From: M3007 sp046329435
GTDB lineage: Bacteria; Bacteroidota; Bacteroidia; Chitinophagales; Saprospiraceae
DNA: 64,000 nt
NCBI GenBank assembly: GCA_046329435.1
Contig: JAXLUR010000014.1
Span: forward strand, 1 to 64,000
Reading direction: 5' to 3'
The notes below the pieces were generated by a model, which searched no databases, was not told the DNA's origin, and worked only from the letters and a program-made list of their open reading frames with translations. Position numbers and translations under genes: made by a program. Of the stretch, positions 35,101 through 43,326 are shown piece by piece (position 1 is the first letter of the stretch; the number at the start of each line of letters is the position of its first letter).

Positions 35101-38058
35101 AGTGCCATCAGTTTCGACATTGCCGTCAATCCGGCGCCTTCCGTCAATGCGCCGGCCAATCAAAGCGTTTGCGGCGGCACCCCGGTGAACGTCAACTTCG
35201 CTGGCACGCCGGCAGGCAGCAGTTTTGCCTGGACGAACAGCAACACCAATATTGGTCTGGCGGCTTCGGGCAATGGCAATATTTCCTTCACCGCTGCCAA
35301 CGGAAGCGCCCCCCAAACGGGCACCATCACCGTGACGCCTTCCCTTGACGGCTGTGTGGGCGCCAGCCAAAACTTTACGGTAACCGTCAACCCGACTCCT
35401 GTATTGAGCGATCCGGCCAACCAGCAAGTGTGTGCGGGAGAAGCCGTTTCGGTGAATTTCAACAGCACCCCTGCCGGCGCCAGTTTCAACTGGACAAACT
35501 CAAACAGCGCCATCGGTCTCGGCACCTCGGGCACCGGCAATATCGGCTTTATCGCCGCCAATGTCAACGGCTCGCAAACGGGCACCGTCACCGTAGCCAC
35601 CTCACTGAACGGTTGCGACGGCGGCAGCGAAAACTTCACGATCACCGTCGATCCGGCAGCTGCTGCCGGCTTCAGCAGTTCGGTGAACGGCCTGACTGCC
35701 AGCTTTACCAATACTTCCAGCAATGCAACGACATATTCCTGGGACTTTGGCGACAACGGCAGCAGCAACGAAGCCAATCCGAGCCATACCTACGCCGCCG
35801 ACGGCACCTACACGGTCGTGCTGACCGCAAGCGGCCCCTGCGGCACCGCTACGGCTACTCAAACCGTGACGGTACTTACGCCGCCCACGGCTGCATTCAC
35901 GGCCAGCCCGACCAATGGCTGCGGCCCGCTGACCGTACAATTTACCGATGCTTCCACGGCCAATGCCACCAGTTTCAGCTGGCAATTTCCGGGCGGCAGC
36001 CCCTCCTCTTCGGTGGAAGAAAATCCGACCGTGGAATACAGCGTTCCGGGCACCTATTCTGTAACCCTAACGGTTACGAACACCGCCGGCAGCAATTCTA
36101 CTACCCAGACCAATTATATTGTGGTGAATGCCAGCCCGACCGCCAATTTCGGCGCAACGGTAAACGGCGCCACAGCCAGCTTCGACAACCAGTCCGACAA
36201 TGCCACCTCGTATGCCTGGGATTTTGGCGACAACAATTCGAGCAATGAAGCCGAGCCGTCGCATACCTATGCAGCCGATGGCACCTACACGGTCACGCTG
36301 ACGGCCACCAACGCCTGCGGTACCAGTACGGCAACCCAGCAAGTGGTCATCATCACTTCGCCGAATGCGGGCTTTAGCGCCACGACGACTTCGGGCTGCG
36401 GCCCACTGACGGTGCAATTCACCGACCTTTCCTCGGGTAATACCACCGCCTGGAACTGGACCTTCGAAGGTGGCAACCCTGCCACATCTTCGGAACAAAA
36501 TCCGCTGGTCGTGTTTGAAAACCCGGGCTCGTACGACGTAAGCCTGGTCGCCTCCTCCGCAGGCGGTACCAGCACCTACAACCAGCCCAATTTCATCACG
36601 GTGCTCCCCGACCCGACGGCAGGTTTCACCTCCAGTGTGAACGGTACAAGCGCAGCATTTACGAATACCTCGACCAATGCAATCTCGTACGTATGGAACT
36701 TCGGCGACAACAGCACCAGCAATGAACCGAATCCCAGCCATACCTACACGAGTGATGGGGTGTACACGGTTGTGCTCACCGCAACAAACAATTGCGGCAG
36801 CAGTACCACCACCGCTACCGTAACCATCGTAACAGTACCCGCTGCCGGTTTCAACCTGAGCGCCAGCGTCGGATGTGCGCCGTTCAGCGTACAGTTCACC
36901 AACACTTCGAGCGCCAACGCCACCACTTTTGCGTGGACCTTCGAAGGCGGCACGCCCTCCGGCTCCTCCGAAGAGAACCCGAGTGCAACGTGGTCGCAGG
37001 CAGGCACATACACTGTCACGCTCGTGGCCGGCAACAGCGCAGGCAACGACACGATTGTCAAAACGGTAACCGTGAACGCAGCGCCTGCTGCCGGATTCAG
37101 CATCCAGACCGCCGGCTATGGTGTGGTACTCACCAATACGAGCACCGGCGCCAACTCCTACTTGTGGAATTTCGGCGACGGCAGCATCAGCGCAGAAGCC
37201 AACCCGAGCCACGATTATGCTGGCCCGGGCTCCTACACCATCACGCTTCAGGCTACCAATGCCTGCGGCACCACGGAAATCAGCCAGACCATCGAGATCA
37301 CAGGCTCGGCGCCGCTTGCAGCATTCACCTCCAACTGGGGCGAAGGTTGCGCGCCGTTGACCGTCCAGTTCACCGACCAGTCAGCCGGCGACCCGACGAC
37401 GTGGCACTGGACCTTCGAAGGCGGCAGCCCGTCCATTTCGAACGACCAAAACCCCTCGGTGACATTCCCCGCACCTGGCACCTTCACGGTTACGCTGACA
37501 GCCAGCAATGCCTTCGGCAGCAACAGCGCTTCGAACGAAATCGTGGTCAATGGCCTGCCGGTTGCCGGTTTTGTTTACCAAACCGTAAGCGGTACGGTCA
37601 TATTCGGCAACCAGTCGAACAATGCCCTGAGCTATTCGTGGAATTTCGGCGACGGCAGTTTCAGCAACGAACAAAGCCCGACCCATACCTACACGGCGAG
37701 CGGCTCCTACACCGTCGAACTCACTGCGATCAATGCCTGCGGCGCCAGCACCCTGCAGCAGACCATTCAGGTCATTGTTTCGGGGCTCAATGATCCCAGC
37801 TGGCTGGAAAGCTTCCGCCTCTTCCCCAATCCGAACGACGGCTATTTCAGCATCGACATGAGCGGTCAGCCGCAGGATGAGGTCGCGTTTACACTTTTCA
37901 ACGCCATCGGCGAACTGGTGATGCGCGACAAAGCCAATTTCAGCACCGGCCATCTGTTGTACAGGTTTGAGCAGGGCAACCTGCCTGCAGGCGTGTATTC
38001 GCTGGGTGTGCAGCACGGCGATCGCACGTTCTTCGTGAAAGTGATTGTGCAGCAATAA
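32197..38058 (+). CDS. giant secreted metalloprotease with PKD and Ig-like repeats and T9SS type A domain
   Basis: 1953 residues. Signal peptide (about 1-27); pro-region; reprolysin-like metzincin catalytic domain (about 210-405) with zinc motif HEIGHNFNCNH (349-359, HExxHxxxxxH) and a downstream WIMCPT Met-turn candidate. The rest is modular: PKD domains 1-5 (about 411-805), four Ig-like SACGG repeats (about 806-1152), PKD domains 6-14 (about 1153-1863) and a C-terminal T9SS type A domain (FRLFPNPNDGYFSIDM onwards). PKD copies alternate between two subtypes, one with FPGG/FEGG and CxPLTVQFT, the other with FGDG/FGDN. Probably a surface or released protease/adhesin. ATG at 32197 opens the signal peptide; a GTG 41 codons upstream is unlikely. 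Confidence 0.85.
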   Translation: MLCRLRLFCWGALSLLLLVFSGSLTAQTFSGQKVPYASLSLQKKFTSWEVFSIDAAPVHEAAKSAMTNPSPITLNLDGHHWTMYLSPSRVTASNYKVQALTSDGIQVVYSNEQKAFQGYDMQGGGTVRLTLDDDFIYGFIRQNSETWYIEPLSPLDPSAPPGLYIVYPQSSVIKTDDNKCALMIGEQEMQQLEDQYDNDGDDLTADASACYEIDLAIASDYLMFDKYGSVTAVENHNIGVINNVQDNYIGWFIHDLNFVIVTQFVVTTQGGDPWTSSTDAGTLLDSFTNWGNAGNFGVTFDVGELWTDRDFNGGTIGIAWLGGVCNSLKYHCLQDFSTNAEWLRCMTAHEIGHNFNCNHDASGCPTWIMCPTVSSANQWSTISINAVNNYLPGKINGNCLTPCGPPPPPLVADFDWTPNPACEDSPVQFSDLSTGNITSYAWLFPGGTPANSTQQNPSVTWANPGTYNVKLTLQGTGGPVSVTKSVEIKAKPVASFSYTVSGTTVTFNSTSTNATGWEWDFGDGNTSYDEDPVHTYDFGGNYYVTLTVTNECGSSTKNIFVNTAPTADFSGTPTSGCAPLTVQFTNESSSNAITFNWQFPGGTPSTSNQQNPVVIYTISGSYTVTLTATNAVGSNTISKTSYISVQNIPAASFTKTVNGLTVNFTNTSNGASSYQWSFGDGNTSTETSPTHTYDTGGNYTVTLTATNDCGSTSATQMISVFAPPVASFSASPTSGCGPLTVQFTSTSSGNPSTFNWQFPGGNPNSSTDPNPVVVYSNNGSYSVTLTVSNAGGSNTATQTNYINVNQAPTMSTPAAQSACGGSPVSVAFNGTSGATYAWTNSNTAIGLGASGSGNLNFTAANVSAPQTANITVTPSLSGCNGAPVQFTITVNPAPAASNPGDQSACGGSVVNIPFSSTPAGGSFAWTNSNPNIGLAASGNGNISFTAASVTTPQTGTISVTPSLAGCTGSAISFDIAVNPAPSVNAPANQSVCGGTPVNVNFAGTPAGSSFAWTNSNTNIGLAASGNGNISFTAANGSAPQTGTITVTPSLDGCVGASQNFTVTVNPTPVLSDPANQQVCAGEAVSVNFNSTPAGASFNWTNSNSAIGLGTSGTGNIGFIAANVNGSQTGTVTVATSLNGCDGGSENFTITVDPAAAAGFSSSVNGLTASFTNTSSNATTYSWDFGDNGSSNEANPSHTYAADGTYTVVLTASGPCGTATATQTVTVLTPPTAAFTASPTNGCGPLTVQFTDASTANATSFSWQFPGGSPSSSVEENPTVEYSVPGTYSVTLTVTNTAGSNSTTQTNYIVVNASPTANFGATVNGATASFDNQSDNATSYAWDFGDNNSSNEAEPSHTYAADGTYTVTLTATNACGTSTATQQVVIITSPNAGFSATTTSGCGPLTVQFTDLSSGNTTAWNWTFEGGNPATSSEQNPLVVFENPGSYDVSLVASSAGGTSTYNQPNFITVLPDPTAGFTSSVNGTSAAFTNTSTNAISYVWNFGDNSTSNEPNPSHTYTSDGVYTVVLTATNNCGSSTTTATVTIVTVPAAGFNLSASVGCAPFSVQFTNTSSANATTFAWTFEGGTPSGSSEENPSATWSQAGTYTVTLVAGNSAGNDTIVKTVTVNAAPAAGFSIQTAGYGVVLTNTSTGANSYLWNFGDGSISAEANPSHDYAGPGSYTITLQATNACGTTEISQTIEITGSAPLAAFTSNWGEGCAPLTVQFTDQSAGDPTTWHWTFEGGSPSISNDQNPSVTFPAPGTFTVTLTASNAFGSNSASNEIVVNGLPVAGFVYQTVSGTVIFGNQSNNALSYSWNFGDGSFSNEQSPTHTYTASGSYTVELTAINACGASTLQQTIQVIVSGLNDPSWLESFRLFPNPNDGYFSIDMSGQPQDEVAFTLFNAIGELVMRDKANFSTGHLLYRFEQGNLPAGVYSLGVQHGDRTFFVKVIVQQ
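33427..37785 (+). repeat. protein-level PKD array interrupted by Ig-like repeats
   Basis: 14 PKD domains of ~75-84 residues, alternating in two subtypes (33427-34611 and 35653-37785). Confidence 0.8.
34612..35652 (+). repeat. four tandem Ig-like (PKD_5-like) repeats
   Basis: Units of 258, 261, 261 and 261 bases (34612-34869, 34870-35130, 35131-35391, 35392-35652), each encoding Q(S/Q)xCxG, FAWTNSN, GLxASGxGN and TVTPSLxGC. The last three share an identical unit length, suggesting recent duplication. Confidence 0.85.
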
Positions 38059-38094
38059 CAGCGCAGTTGACAATAACATACGTTCGATAAACAG

Positions 38095-38127
38095 GCAGGG
38101 CGGGGACTTATCCCGCCCTGCTTTTTT
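38095..38127 (+). terminator. Rho-independent terminator
   Basis: Perfect 10-bp stem (38095-38104 with 38112-38121), 7-base loop, then six T. It ends the metalloprotease transcript. Confidence 0.85.
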
Positions 38128-38149
38128 ATGTCCGCAAGCGGGCTTGCCC

Positions 38150-38157
38150 TACCTTTG
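38150..38157 (+). promoter_or_regulatory. -7 promoter box TACCTTTG for the DUF1573-EEP-sbtA operon
   Basis: Exact TAnnTTTG, 17 bases before the GTG start at 38174 and 23 bases after the preceding terminator. Confidence 0.5.
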
Positions 38158-38173
38158 GGCAAAATTTAACACC

Positions 38174-38602
38174 GTGAAAAAATTGCTTCTGATTTTACCT
38201 GCCTGCTTTCTCCTGGCAGCCTGCTCCCAAACCCAGCACAGCCAGCAGGTCGCGGCAGCGCCGACAGGCCCGGCCAAAGCCGAATGGGCCGAAAAGCAGG
38301 CCGATCTCGGCAACATTCCGCAAGGCACGCCGGTTACACATGAGTTCACCGTCAGCAACACCGGCGGTGAGCCGTTCAGCATCCGGGAAGCCAAGATTAC
38401 CTGTCACTGCATCACCACCGACTGGCAGCGCGACCCGGTTGCGCCGGGCAAAAGCGGCTGGGTTAAAGTGACGTTCGATGCAGCAACCGTCGGCGAGTTT
38501 TACCGTTTCGTACCGGTCAGCACCTCCATCGACAGTGTCGGACAAGGCACCGCCCTTATTGTAAAAGGAACCGTTGTTGCCCAAAAAGAAAGCGGAAACT
38601 GA
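38174..38602 (+). CDS. DUF1573 lipoprotein (GTG start)
   Basis: 142 residues. Starting at GTG 38174, the protein begins with a classic lipoprotein signal (MKKLLLILPACFLLAACS; lipobox LAAC, Cys about 17); no ATG is available at this point, and the promoter just upstream supports the GTG. A DUF1573 domain follows (DLGNIPQGTPVTHEFTVSNT, then ITCHCITTDW). Compared with the 1813 protein it lacks the CGC cluster but keeps CHC. Its TGA overlaps the next gene's ATG by one base, so the two are probably translationally coupled. Confidence 0.8.
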   Translation: MKKLLLILPACFLLAACSQTQHSQQVAAAPTGPAKAEWAEKQADLGNIPQGTPVTHEFTVSNTGGEPFSIREAKITCHCITTDWQRDPVAPGKSGWVKVTFDAATVGEFYRFVPVSTSIDSVGQGTALIVKGTVVAQKESGN

Positions 38603-39696
38603 TGAAAATCTCACGACCCTTGCGATTGTGGCTGGCCGGCTTGCTGGCCCTTTTCGCCTCCTATTTCCTCTTCCTCTTTGCCTATGGCTGGGCCACCGAC
38701 TGGGAGCCCGAACAGCAGGCCAAACTTGAACCCGATCATCTTTCCCCCGCCACCGTATTGTCCGACAGTGTGTTCCGCTTCGTCACCTGGAACGTGGGGT
38801 TCGGAGGACTTGGCGCCGAATCTGATTTTTTTTACGACGACCAGGGCATGTGGTATTCCGGCAGCAGCATGGTGCGCAGCCCCCGTCCGCTTGTGGAAAA
38901 AAACCTGCGTGGCGCCCTTGATTTTTTCAGGGAAAAAAGCGCCGATTTTTACCTGTTGCAGGAAGTTGACGTCAACTCTGACCGGAGCTACCGAATCGAT
39001 CAATACGCCGAGTACGGCAAGGCGCTGGACGGCTATTGCTCCACGATGGCCCTAAACTACATCTGCCCCAGGGTACCCATTCCGCTGCTCGAGCCCTGGA
39101 ATGCCTACGGCAAAGTCGTATCGGGGCTCGGCACATTCAGCCGCTGGAGCCCTCAGGAAGCTGTGCGCGAGCAATTGCCCGGGCACTACCCCATGCCCGA
39201 CCGGATGTTCCAGCTGGACCGCTGCCTGGCCATCCAGCGATACCCCACCACGCGCGGCAAAGATCTCGTTGTCATCAACCTGCACAATGCCGCCTATGAC
39301 CCGGGCGACAAAATAAAAGCCATCCAGCTGCCCCGTCTGCGGGAAATCGCCCTGCAGGAATTTGAAAAAGGCAACTACGTGGTACTGGGCGGCGACTGGA
39401 ACCAGTGCCCGCCGTATTTCCGGTTCGACACTTTTATGCCCGGCAATACGCAGGGCTACGAACAGGGTAATATTCCCGATGATTTTTTCCCCGAAGACTG
39501 GCATTTCGCCTACGACGCTACGCAACCTACCAACCGGAAAGCGCGAGATCCGTACATAAAAGGCGAAACTTTCGTCACATTGATCGACTTTTTTCTGGTC
39601 TCGCCGAATGTTCGAATAAAAAAGGTGCAAACCGTCGGGCAGGATTTTCAGTTTTCAGATCACCAGCCCGTCTGGCTGGAAGCAGAATTGAATTAA
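38602..39696 (+). CDS. endonuclease/exonuclease/phosphatase (EEP) family protein
   Basis: 364 residues: an N-terminal membrane anchor or signal (about 8-30), then an EEP fold with TWNVGFGG (about 62-69, the N of the catalytic set), LLQEVDVNSDRS (metal-binding Glu), VINLHNAAYD, VLGGDWNQCPP (GDxN motif) and the terminal FSDHQPVWLE (SDH motif). EEP members cleave phosphodiesters of nucleic acids or lipids; being exported, it may act on extracellular nucleic acid or sphingo/phospholipid. Its start overlaps the DUF1573 stop. A 14-base gap separates it from the transporter gene. Confidence 0.85.
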   Translation: MKISRPLRLWLAGLLALFASYFLFLFAYGWATDWEPEQQAKLEPDHLSPATVLSDSVFRFVTWNVGFGGLGAESDFFYDDQGMWYSGSSMVRSPRPLVEKNLRGALDFFREKSADFYLLQEVDVNSDRSYRIDQYAEYGKALDGYCSTMALNYICPRVPIPLLEPWNAYGKVVSGLGTFSRWSPQEAVREQLPGHYPMPDRMFQLDRCLAIQRYPTTRGKDLVVINLHNAAYDPGDKIKAIQLPRLREIALQEFEKGNYVVLGGDWNQCPPYFRFDTFMPGNTQGYEQGNIPDDFFPEDWHFAYDATQPTNRKARDPYIKGETFVTLIDFFLVSPNVRIKKVQTVGQDFQFSDHQPVWLEAELN

Positions 39697-39710
39697 CCCA
39701 AACAAGGTGA

Positions 39711-40682
39711 ATGAATATTGACCTTTTATACAACAACCTGACCAACCCCACCCTGCTCTTTTTTATTTTGGGAGTATTTGCCACGCTGCTGAAAAGCGAC
39801 CTCGAGGTACCCTCCAACACCTCTAAATTTTTGTCTATTTATCTATTGTTTTCGATCGGGTTTCGAGGGGGGCAAGAATTGTCGCACGGCGGAAACGTGA
39901 CTGATATTTTCAGCACGCTATTTCTGGCACTGTTTTTTTCGGTGCTGACACCGATCGTTGCGTTTTTCCTGCTCAAAAAGCGTTTCGGAATTTACAATGC
40001 TGCCGCGGTGGCCGCAACGTATGGCTCCGTGAGCGCCGTAACATTTATCACAGCCTCCGGTTTTCTTGAATCGGAAGGAGCGCGCTACGGAGGACATATG
40101 GTGGCCGCCATGGCGCTGATGGAAGCGCCTGCCATCATGATCGGTTTGTTTCTGGTGCGGCGATTTGCAGAAGAGGACGCAGCGCATCCCAAACACAGTC
40201 TCTGGCAGGTCGCGCGCGAAGCCCTCACCAACGGATCGGTGCTCATGGTACTAGGCAGTCTGATTATCGGTATGCTGACCAGCAGCAAACAGGCGGCAGG
40301 CATCAAACCCTTTACTTCCGATATTTTTCAAGGATTTCTGGCCGTTTTTCTGCTGGATATGGGTATGGTGGCTGCTCAGCGTTTCAAAACTTTTCGTCAT
40401 TATGGCCGAACAGCTACGCTATTTGCCCTTCTGCTGCCCGTTTTGAACGGGCTGATTTGCATCCTGATTACCGGTTTGATGAGCATGAATCCCGCCGACC
40501 GCCTCATGCTTACCGTTCTGGCAGCGAGCGCATCCTATATTGCCGTGCCGGCAGCCATGCGATTTACTATTCCTCAAGCCGATCCAGGCCTTTACATACC
40601 CATGGCACTTGGCGTAACCTTCCCGTTCAACATAACCATTGGAATTCCGCTTTACTGGTCCATCATTCAGTGTACTGGATAA
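39711..40682 (+). CDS. SbtA-like sodium-dependent bicarbonate transporter
   Basis: 323 residues with about ten hydrophobic helices, of the Sbt_1 family (PF05982). The N-terminus NPTLLFFILGVFATLLKSDL and SIYLLFSIGFRGGQELSHG match cyanobacterial SbtA, as do AATYGSVSAVTF and AASASYIAVPAAMR. SbtA imports bicarbonate with sodium; in non-phototrophs it may feed carboxylases or pH control. No SbtB-like PII regulator gene is adjacent. Third gene of the 38.2-40.7 kb operon; a purine-rich AAGGTGA precedes the ATG. Confidence 0.85.
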   Translation: MNIDLLYNNLTNPTLLFFILGVFATLLKSDLEVPSNTSKFLSIYLLFSIGFRGGQELSHGGNVTDIFSTLFLALFFSVLTPIVAFFLLKKRFGIYNAAAVAATYGSVSAVTFITASGFLESEGARYGGHMVAAMALMEAPAIMIGLFLVRRFAEEDAAHPKHSLWQVAREALTNGSVLMVLGSLIIGMLTSSKQAAGIKPFTSDIFQGFLAVFLLDMGMVAAQRFKTFRHYGRTATLFALLLPVLNGLICILITGLMSMNPADRLMLTVLAASASYIAVPAAMRFTIPQADPGLYIPMALGVTFPFNITIGIPLYWSIIQCTG

Positions 40683-40736
40683 AAACAAGCTACTCCCTGG
40701 GCTGGCACAGGCGTGTTTACTTACAGCATCATGACA

Positions 40737-40837
40737 CAAGCCGGCAAATTTTATTTCAGGCAAGACAAATTTTGCAGCCATAGCAAGAAGCCTTCGGTAA
40801 AAATTCTTGCGCAGATTGAAATAAAATTTGCCGCTTG
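40737..40837. repeat. 101-bp nested inverted-repeat element
   Basis: Outer arms: CAAG-C-CGGCAAATTTTATTTCA (40737-40758) and TGAAATAAAATTTGCCG-CTTG (40817-40837), a perfect 17-bp stem plus four more pairs beyond a one-base bulge. Inner hairpin: GCAAGAA (40783-40789) with TTCTTGC (40804-40810). No T-run follows, so a simple terminator is unlikely; a MITE/REP-like element or structured RNA is possible. Confidence 0.55.
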
Positions 40838-40894
40838 CTGCCCGACAACTGAAATTTAAACATGATCAAAGTGCTTCCTTTGCCGCCAAAGGCC

Positions 40895-40902
40895 TAATTT
40901 TG
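40895..40902 (+). promoter_or_regulatory. -7 promoter box TAATTTTG for gap
   Basis: Exact TAnnTTTG, 53 bases before the gap ATG. Confidence 0.5.
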
Positions 40903-40954
40903 TGCCTGCTATCAGGATAATACACAAAAATCGTTCATCAACATATCGAAAACA

Positions 40955-41947
40955 ATGGCTAAGAAACGCATCGCCATCAATGGTTTCGGCCGAATCGGCC
41001 GCCTCACTTTCCGCAACCTGGTCAAAGACCCCAACGTGGAAGTCGTCGCCATCAATGACCTCACCGACAACCAGACCCTCGCCCACCTGCTCAAATACGA
41101 TACGATGCACGGCCGCTTCGACGGCACCGTCACTGCCGACGATACCAGCATCACCGTCAATGGCAACCGCATCGCGGGTCTCGCCGTGAAAAATCCCGCC
41201 GAATTGCCCTGGAAAGACATGGGCGTCGACGTCGTGCTCGAATGCACCGGCATTTTCCTCGACAAAGAAAAAGCCGGCCTTCACCTCCAGGCCGGCGCCC
41301 GCCGCGTCGTGCTTTCCGCACCGCCCAAAGCCGACGACGTGCCCACCTTCGTGATCGGCGCCAACGCCGACCAGATCAAGGACTCCGACACCATCCTGTC
41401 CAATGCTTCCTGCACCACCAACTGCCTCGTGCCGATGATCATGGTGCTCGACAAAGCCTTCGGCGTTGAGCAATTTTTCATGAATACCATCCACGCCTAC
41501 ACGGCCGACCAGAACCTGCAGGACGGTCCGCACCGCGACCTTCGCCGGGCCCGCGCTGCTGCACAGAACATCGTGCCGACCAGCACCGGCGCCGCCAAAG
41601 CCGTAGTATTGGTAGCTCCGCACCTCAAAGGCAAAATCGCCGCCCACTCCATGCGCGTACCCGTGGCTACCGGCTCGGTGACCGACGTGGTCGCCACCCT
41701 GAAAAACGCCGCTACCGTGGAGCAGGTCAATGCCGCGTTCAAGGCAGCCGCCGATAGCCACCTCAAAGGCATCCTGGAATACAATACCGATGAAATCGTG
41801 AGCTCCGATATCGTCGGCAACAAACACTCCGTGGTCTTCGACGCGCCGCTGACACAAGCCAACGGCAACACCGTGCGCATTGTCGGCTGGTACGACAACG
41901 AATCGGGCTACTCCGCCCGTTTGGCCCAGCTTGCTGCAATGGTGTGA
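40955..41947 (+). CDS. gap: glyceraldehyde-3-phosphate dehydrogenase, type I
   Basis: 330 residues. NAD-binding INGFGRIGRLTFRNL at the start, active-site SNASCTTNCLVP (Cys about 149), HAYTADQNLQDGPHRDLRRA, TSTGAAKAVVLVAPHL and the C-terminal WYDNESGYSARL are all canonical. It catalyses oxidative phosphorylation of glyceraldehyde-3-phosphate in glycolysis. NxxD at the cofactor site (INDLTDNQTLA) suggests NAD use. It is followed by pgk on the same strand, with a stable hairpin in the gap. Confidence 0.95.
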   Translation: MAKKRIAINGFGRIGRLTFRNLVKDPNVEVVAINDLTDNQTLAHLLKYDTMHGRFDGTVTADDTSITVNGNRIAGLAVKNPAELPWKDMGVDVVLECTGIFLDKEKAGLHLQAGARRVVLSAPPKADDVPTFVIGANADQIKDSDTILSNASCTTNCLVPMIMVLDKAFGVEQFFMNTIHAYTADQNLQDGPHRDLRRARAAAQNIVPTSTGAAKAVVLVAPHLKGKIAAHSMRVPVATGSVTDVVATLKNAATVEQVNAAFKAAADSHLKGILEYNTDEIVSSDIVGNKHSVVFDAPLTQANGNTVRIVGWYDNESGYSARLAQLAAMV

Positions 41948-41955
41948 TCTGTGAA

Positions 41956-42009
41956 ATGAGCCGGCGACCCGGAGGTCCGCATGCTGCGTTCCGCCTGTCG
42001 CCGGCTCAT
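41956..42009 (+). other. intercistronic hairpin between gap and pgk
   Basis: Perfect 13-bp stem (41956-41968 with 41997-42009) around a 28-base loop, without a T-run. Such hairpins in gap-pgk operons commonly protect or process mRNA; here this is an inference. Confidence 0.5.
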
Positions 42010-42056
42010 CAAACTGCGCTGTCGTCCCACCTGATCACCACAAAAATTCCTCCTCC

Positions 42057-43262
42057 ATGAACATCAATTTCAAAGGCAAAAAGGCCCTTGTCCGGGTGGA
42101 TTTCAACGTGCCGCTCGACAAGGCGTACAACATCACCGACGATACGCGTATTCGCGAAGCGGTGCCTACCATCCGTCAAATCCTCGATCAGGGCGGCTCC
42201 GCTATCCTGATGTCGCACCTGGGTCGGCCGCTGGAAAAGAAAAACGCCGACGGCAGCATCAACCGGGAAAAATTTACCCTGAAACACCTCGTCAAACACC
42301 TGCGTAAAAAACTGAAAGCCAAGGTGCATTTTGCCGAAGACTGCGTTGGCAAACCCGCCGAAAAGAAAGCCGCAGCCCTCAAACCGGGCGAGGTGCTACT
42401 GCTCGAAAACACCCGTTTCCATCCCGAAGAAGAAGCCGGCGACGAGGCTTTTGCCAAAAAACTGGCTTCCCTCGGCGATGTGTATGTCAACGACGCATTC
42501 GGTACGGCCCACCGCGCTCACGCCAGCACGACCATCGTGGCGCATTTTTTTGACAACAACCACAAAACCTTCGGGTTGCTCATGGACCGCGAGATCGAAA
42601 ACGCTTCGCGCGCCATCCACAACCCTGCCAAGCCGGTTACCTGCGTCACTGGCGGCGCCAAGGTCAGCGACAAAATTCTGCTGCTGGAAAAATTCCTCGA
42701 CTATGCCGACAACATCCTGATCGGCGGCGCCATGGCCTACACCTTTATGCTGGCCAAAAAAGGCGCAACCGTGGGCAATTCGCTCGTGGAAGCCGATAAA
42801 CTGAAAGTGGCAAAGGACTTTTTGAAAAAAGCCAAAGCCGCCGGCGTAAAAGTCTTGTTGCCCAAAGATTCGGTCTGCGGCGACAAATTCGCCGCCGATG
42901 CCCAAATCCAGGTCTGCCCCAGCCACCAGATTCCCGACGGCTGGATGGGCCTCGACATCGGTCCTGCCGCAGCGCGCGCATTCGCTTCGGTGATTCGCAA
43001 GAGCAAAACGGTCATCTGGAACGGCCCTATGGGCGTTTTTGAAATGCCGGCTTTTGCCGAAGGCACCAAGGTGGTGGCCAAAGCCGTGGCATCCGCCACC
43101 AAAAAAGGCGCATTCACCATGGTGGGCGGCGGCGACTCGGTGGCTGCCGTCAACCAACTGAAACTCGCCAAAAAGGTCAGCTTTGTCAGCACGGGCGGTG
43201 GCGCCATGCTCGAATTCCTCGAAGGAAAGGAACTGCCGGGTATCAAAGCCATCAAGGGCTGA
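42057..43262 (+). CDS. pgk: phosphoglycerate kinase
   Basis: 401 residues, normal for bacterial PGK. Motifs: KKALVRVDFNVPLD (about 9-22), ILMSHLGRP, LLLENTRFHPEEE, VYVNDAFGTAHRAHAST, VTGGAKVSDK, WNGPMGVFE and the C-terminal GGGDSVAAVNQ and STGGGAMLEFLEG. It transfers phosphate from 1,3-bisphosphoglycerate to ADP. It lies 109 bases after gap and ends in a strong bidirectional terminator. Confidence 0.97.
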   Translation: MNINFKGKKALVRVDFNVPLDKAYNITDDTRIREAVPTIRQILDQGGSAILMSHLGRPLEKKNADGSINREKFTLKHLVKHLRKKLKAKVHFAEDCVGKPAEKKAAALKPGEVLLLENTRFHPEEEAGDEAFAKKLASLGDVYVNDAFGTAHRAHASTTIVAHFFDNNHKTFGLLMDREIENASRAIHNPAKPVTCVTGGAKVSDKILLLEKFLDYADNILIGGAMAYTFMLAKKGATVGNSLVEADKLKVAKDFLKKAKAAGVKVLLPKDSVCGDKFAADAQIQVCPSHQIPDGWMGLDIGPAAARAFASVIRKSKTVIWNGPMGVFEMPAFAEGTKVVAKAVASATKKGAFTMVGGGDSVAAVNQLKLAKKVSFVSTGGGAMLEFLEGKELPGIKAIKG

Positions 43263-43286
43263 GTCCGTCTGCCGCGATAAAAACTG

Positions 43287-43326
43287 AACAGCCCCGGGGC
43301 CATGCCGCCGGGGCTGTTTTTTTTAA
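43287..43326. terminator. bidirectional terminator between pgk and subtilase
   Basis: 11-bp GC-rich stem (43287-43297 with 43308-43318) followed by a run of T; it overlaps the stop codon of the convergent subtilase gene. Confidence 0.85.

Larger units (their letters stand above)
40683..40954. other. non-coding gap before gap
   Basis: 272 bases between sbtA and gap. It contains the 101-bp nested inverted-repeat element (40737-40837), described separately, and the gap -7 box. No coding frame is credible. Confidence 0.6.

Noticed and set aside
33427..37785. DNA-level repeats resembling a CRISPR array or satellite
   Set aside because: They are degenerate protein-domain repeats (PKD and Ig-like) in one reading frame.
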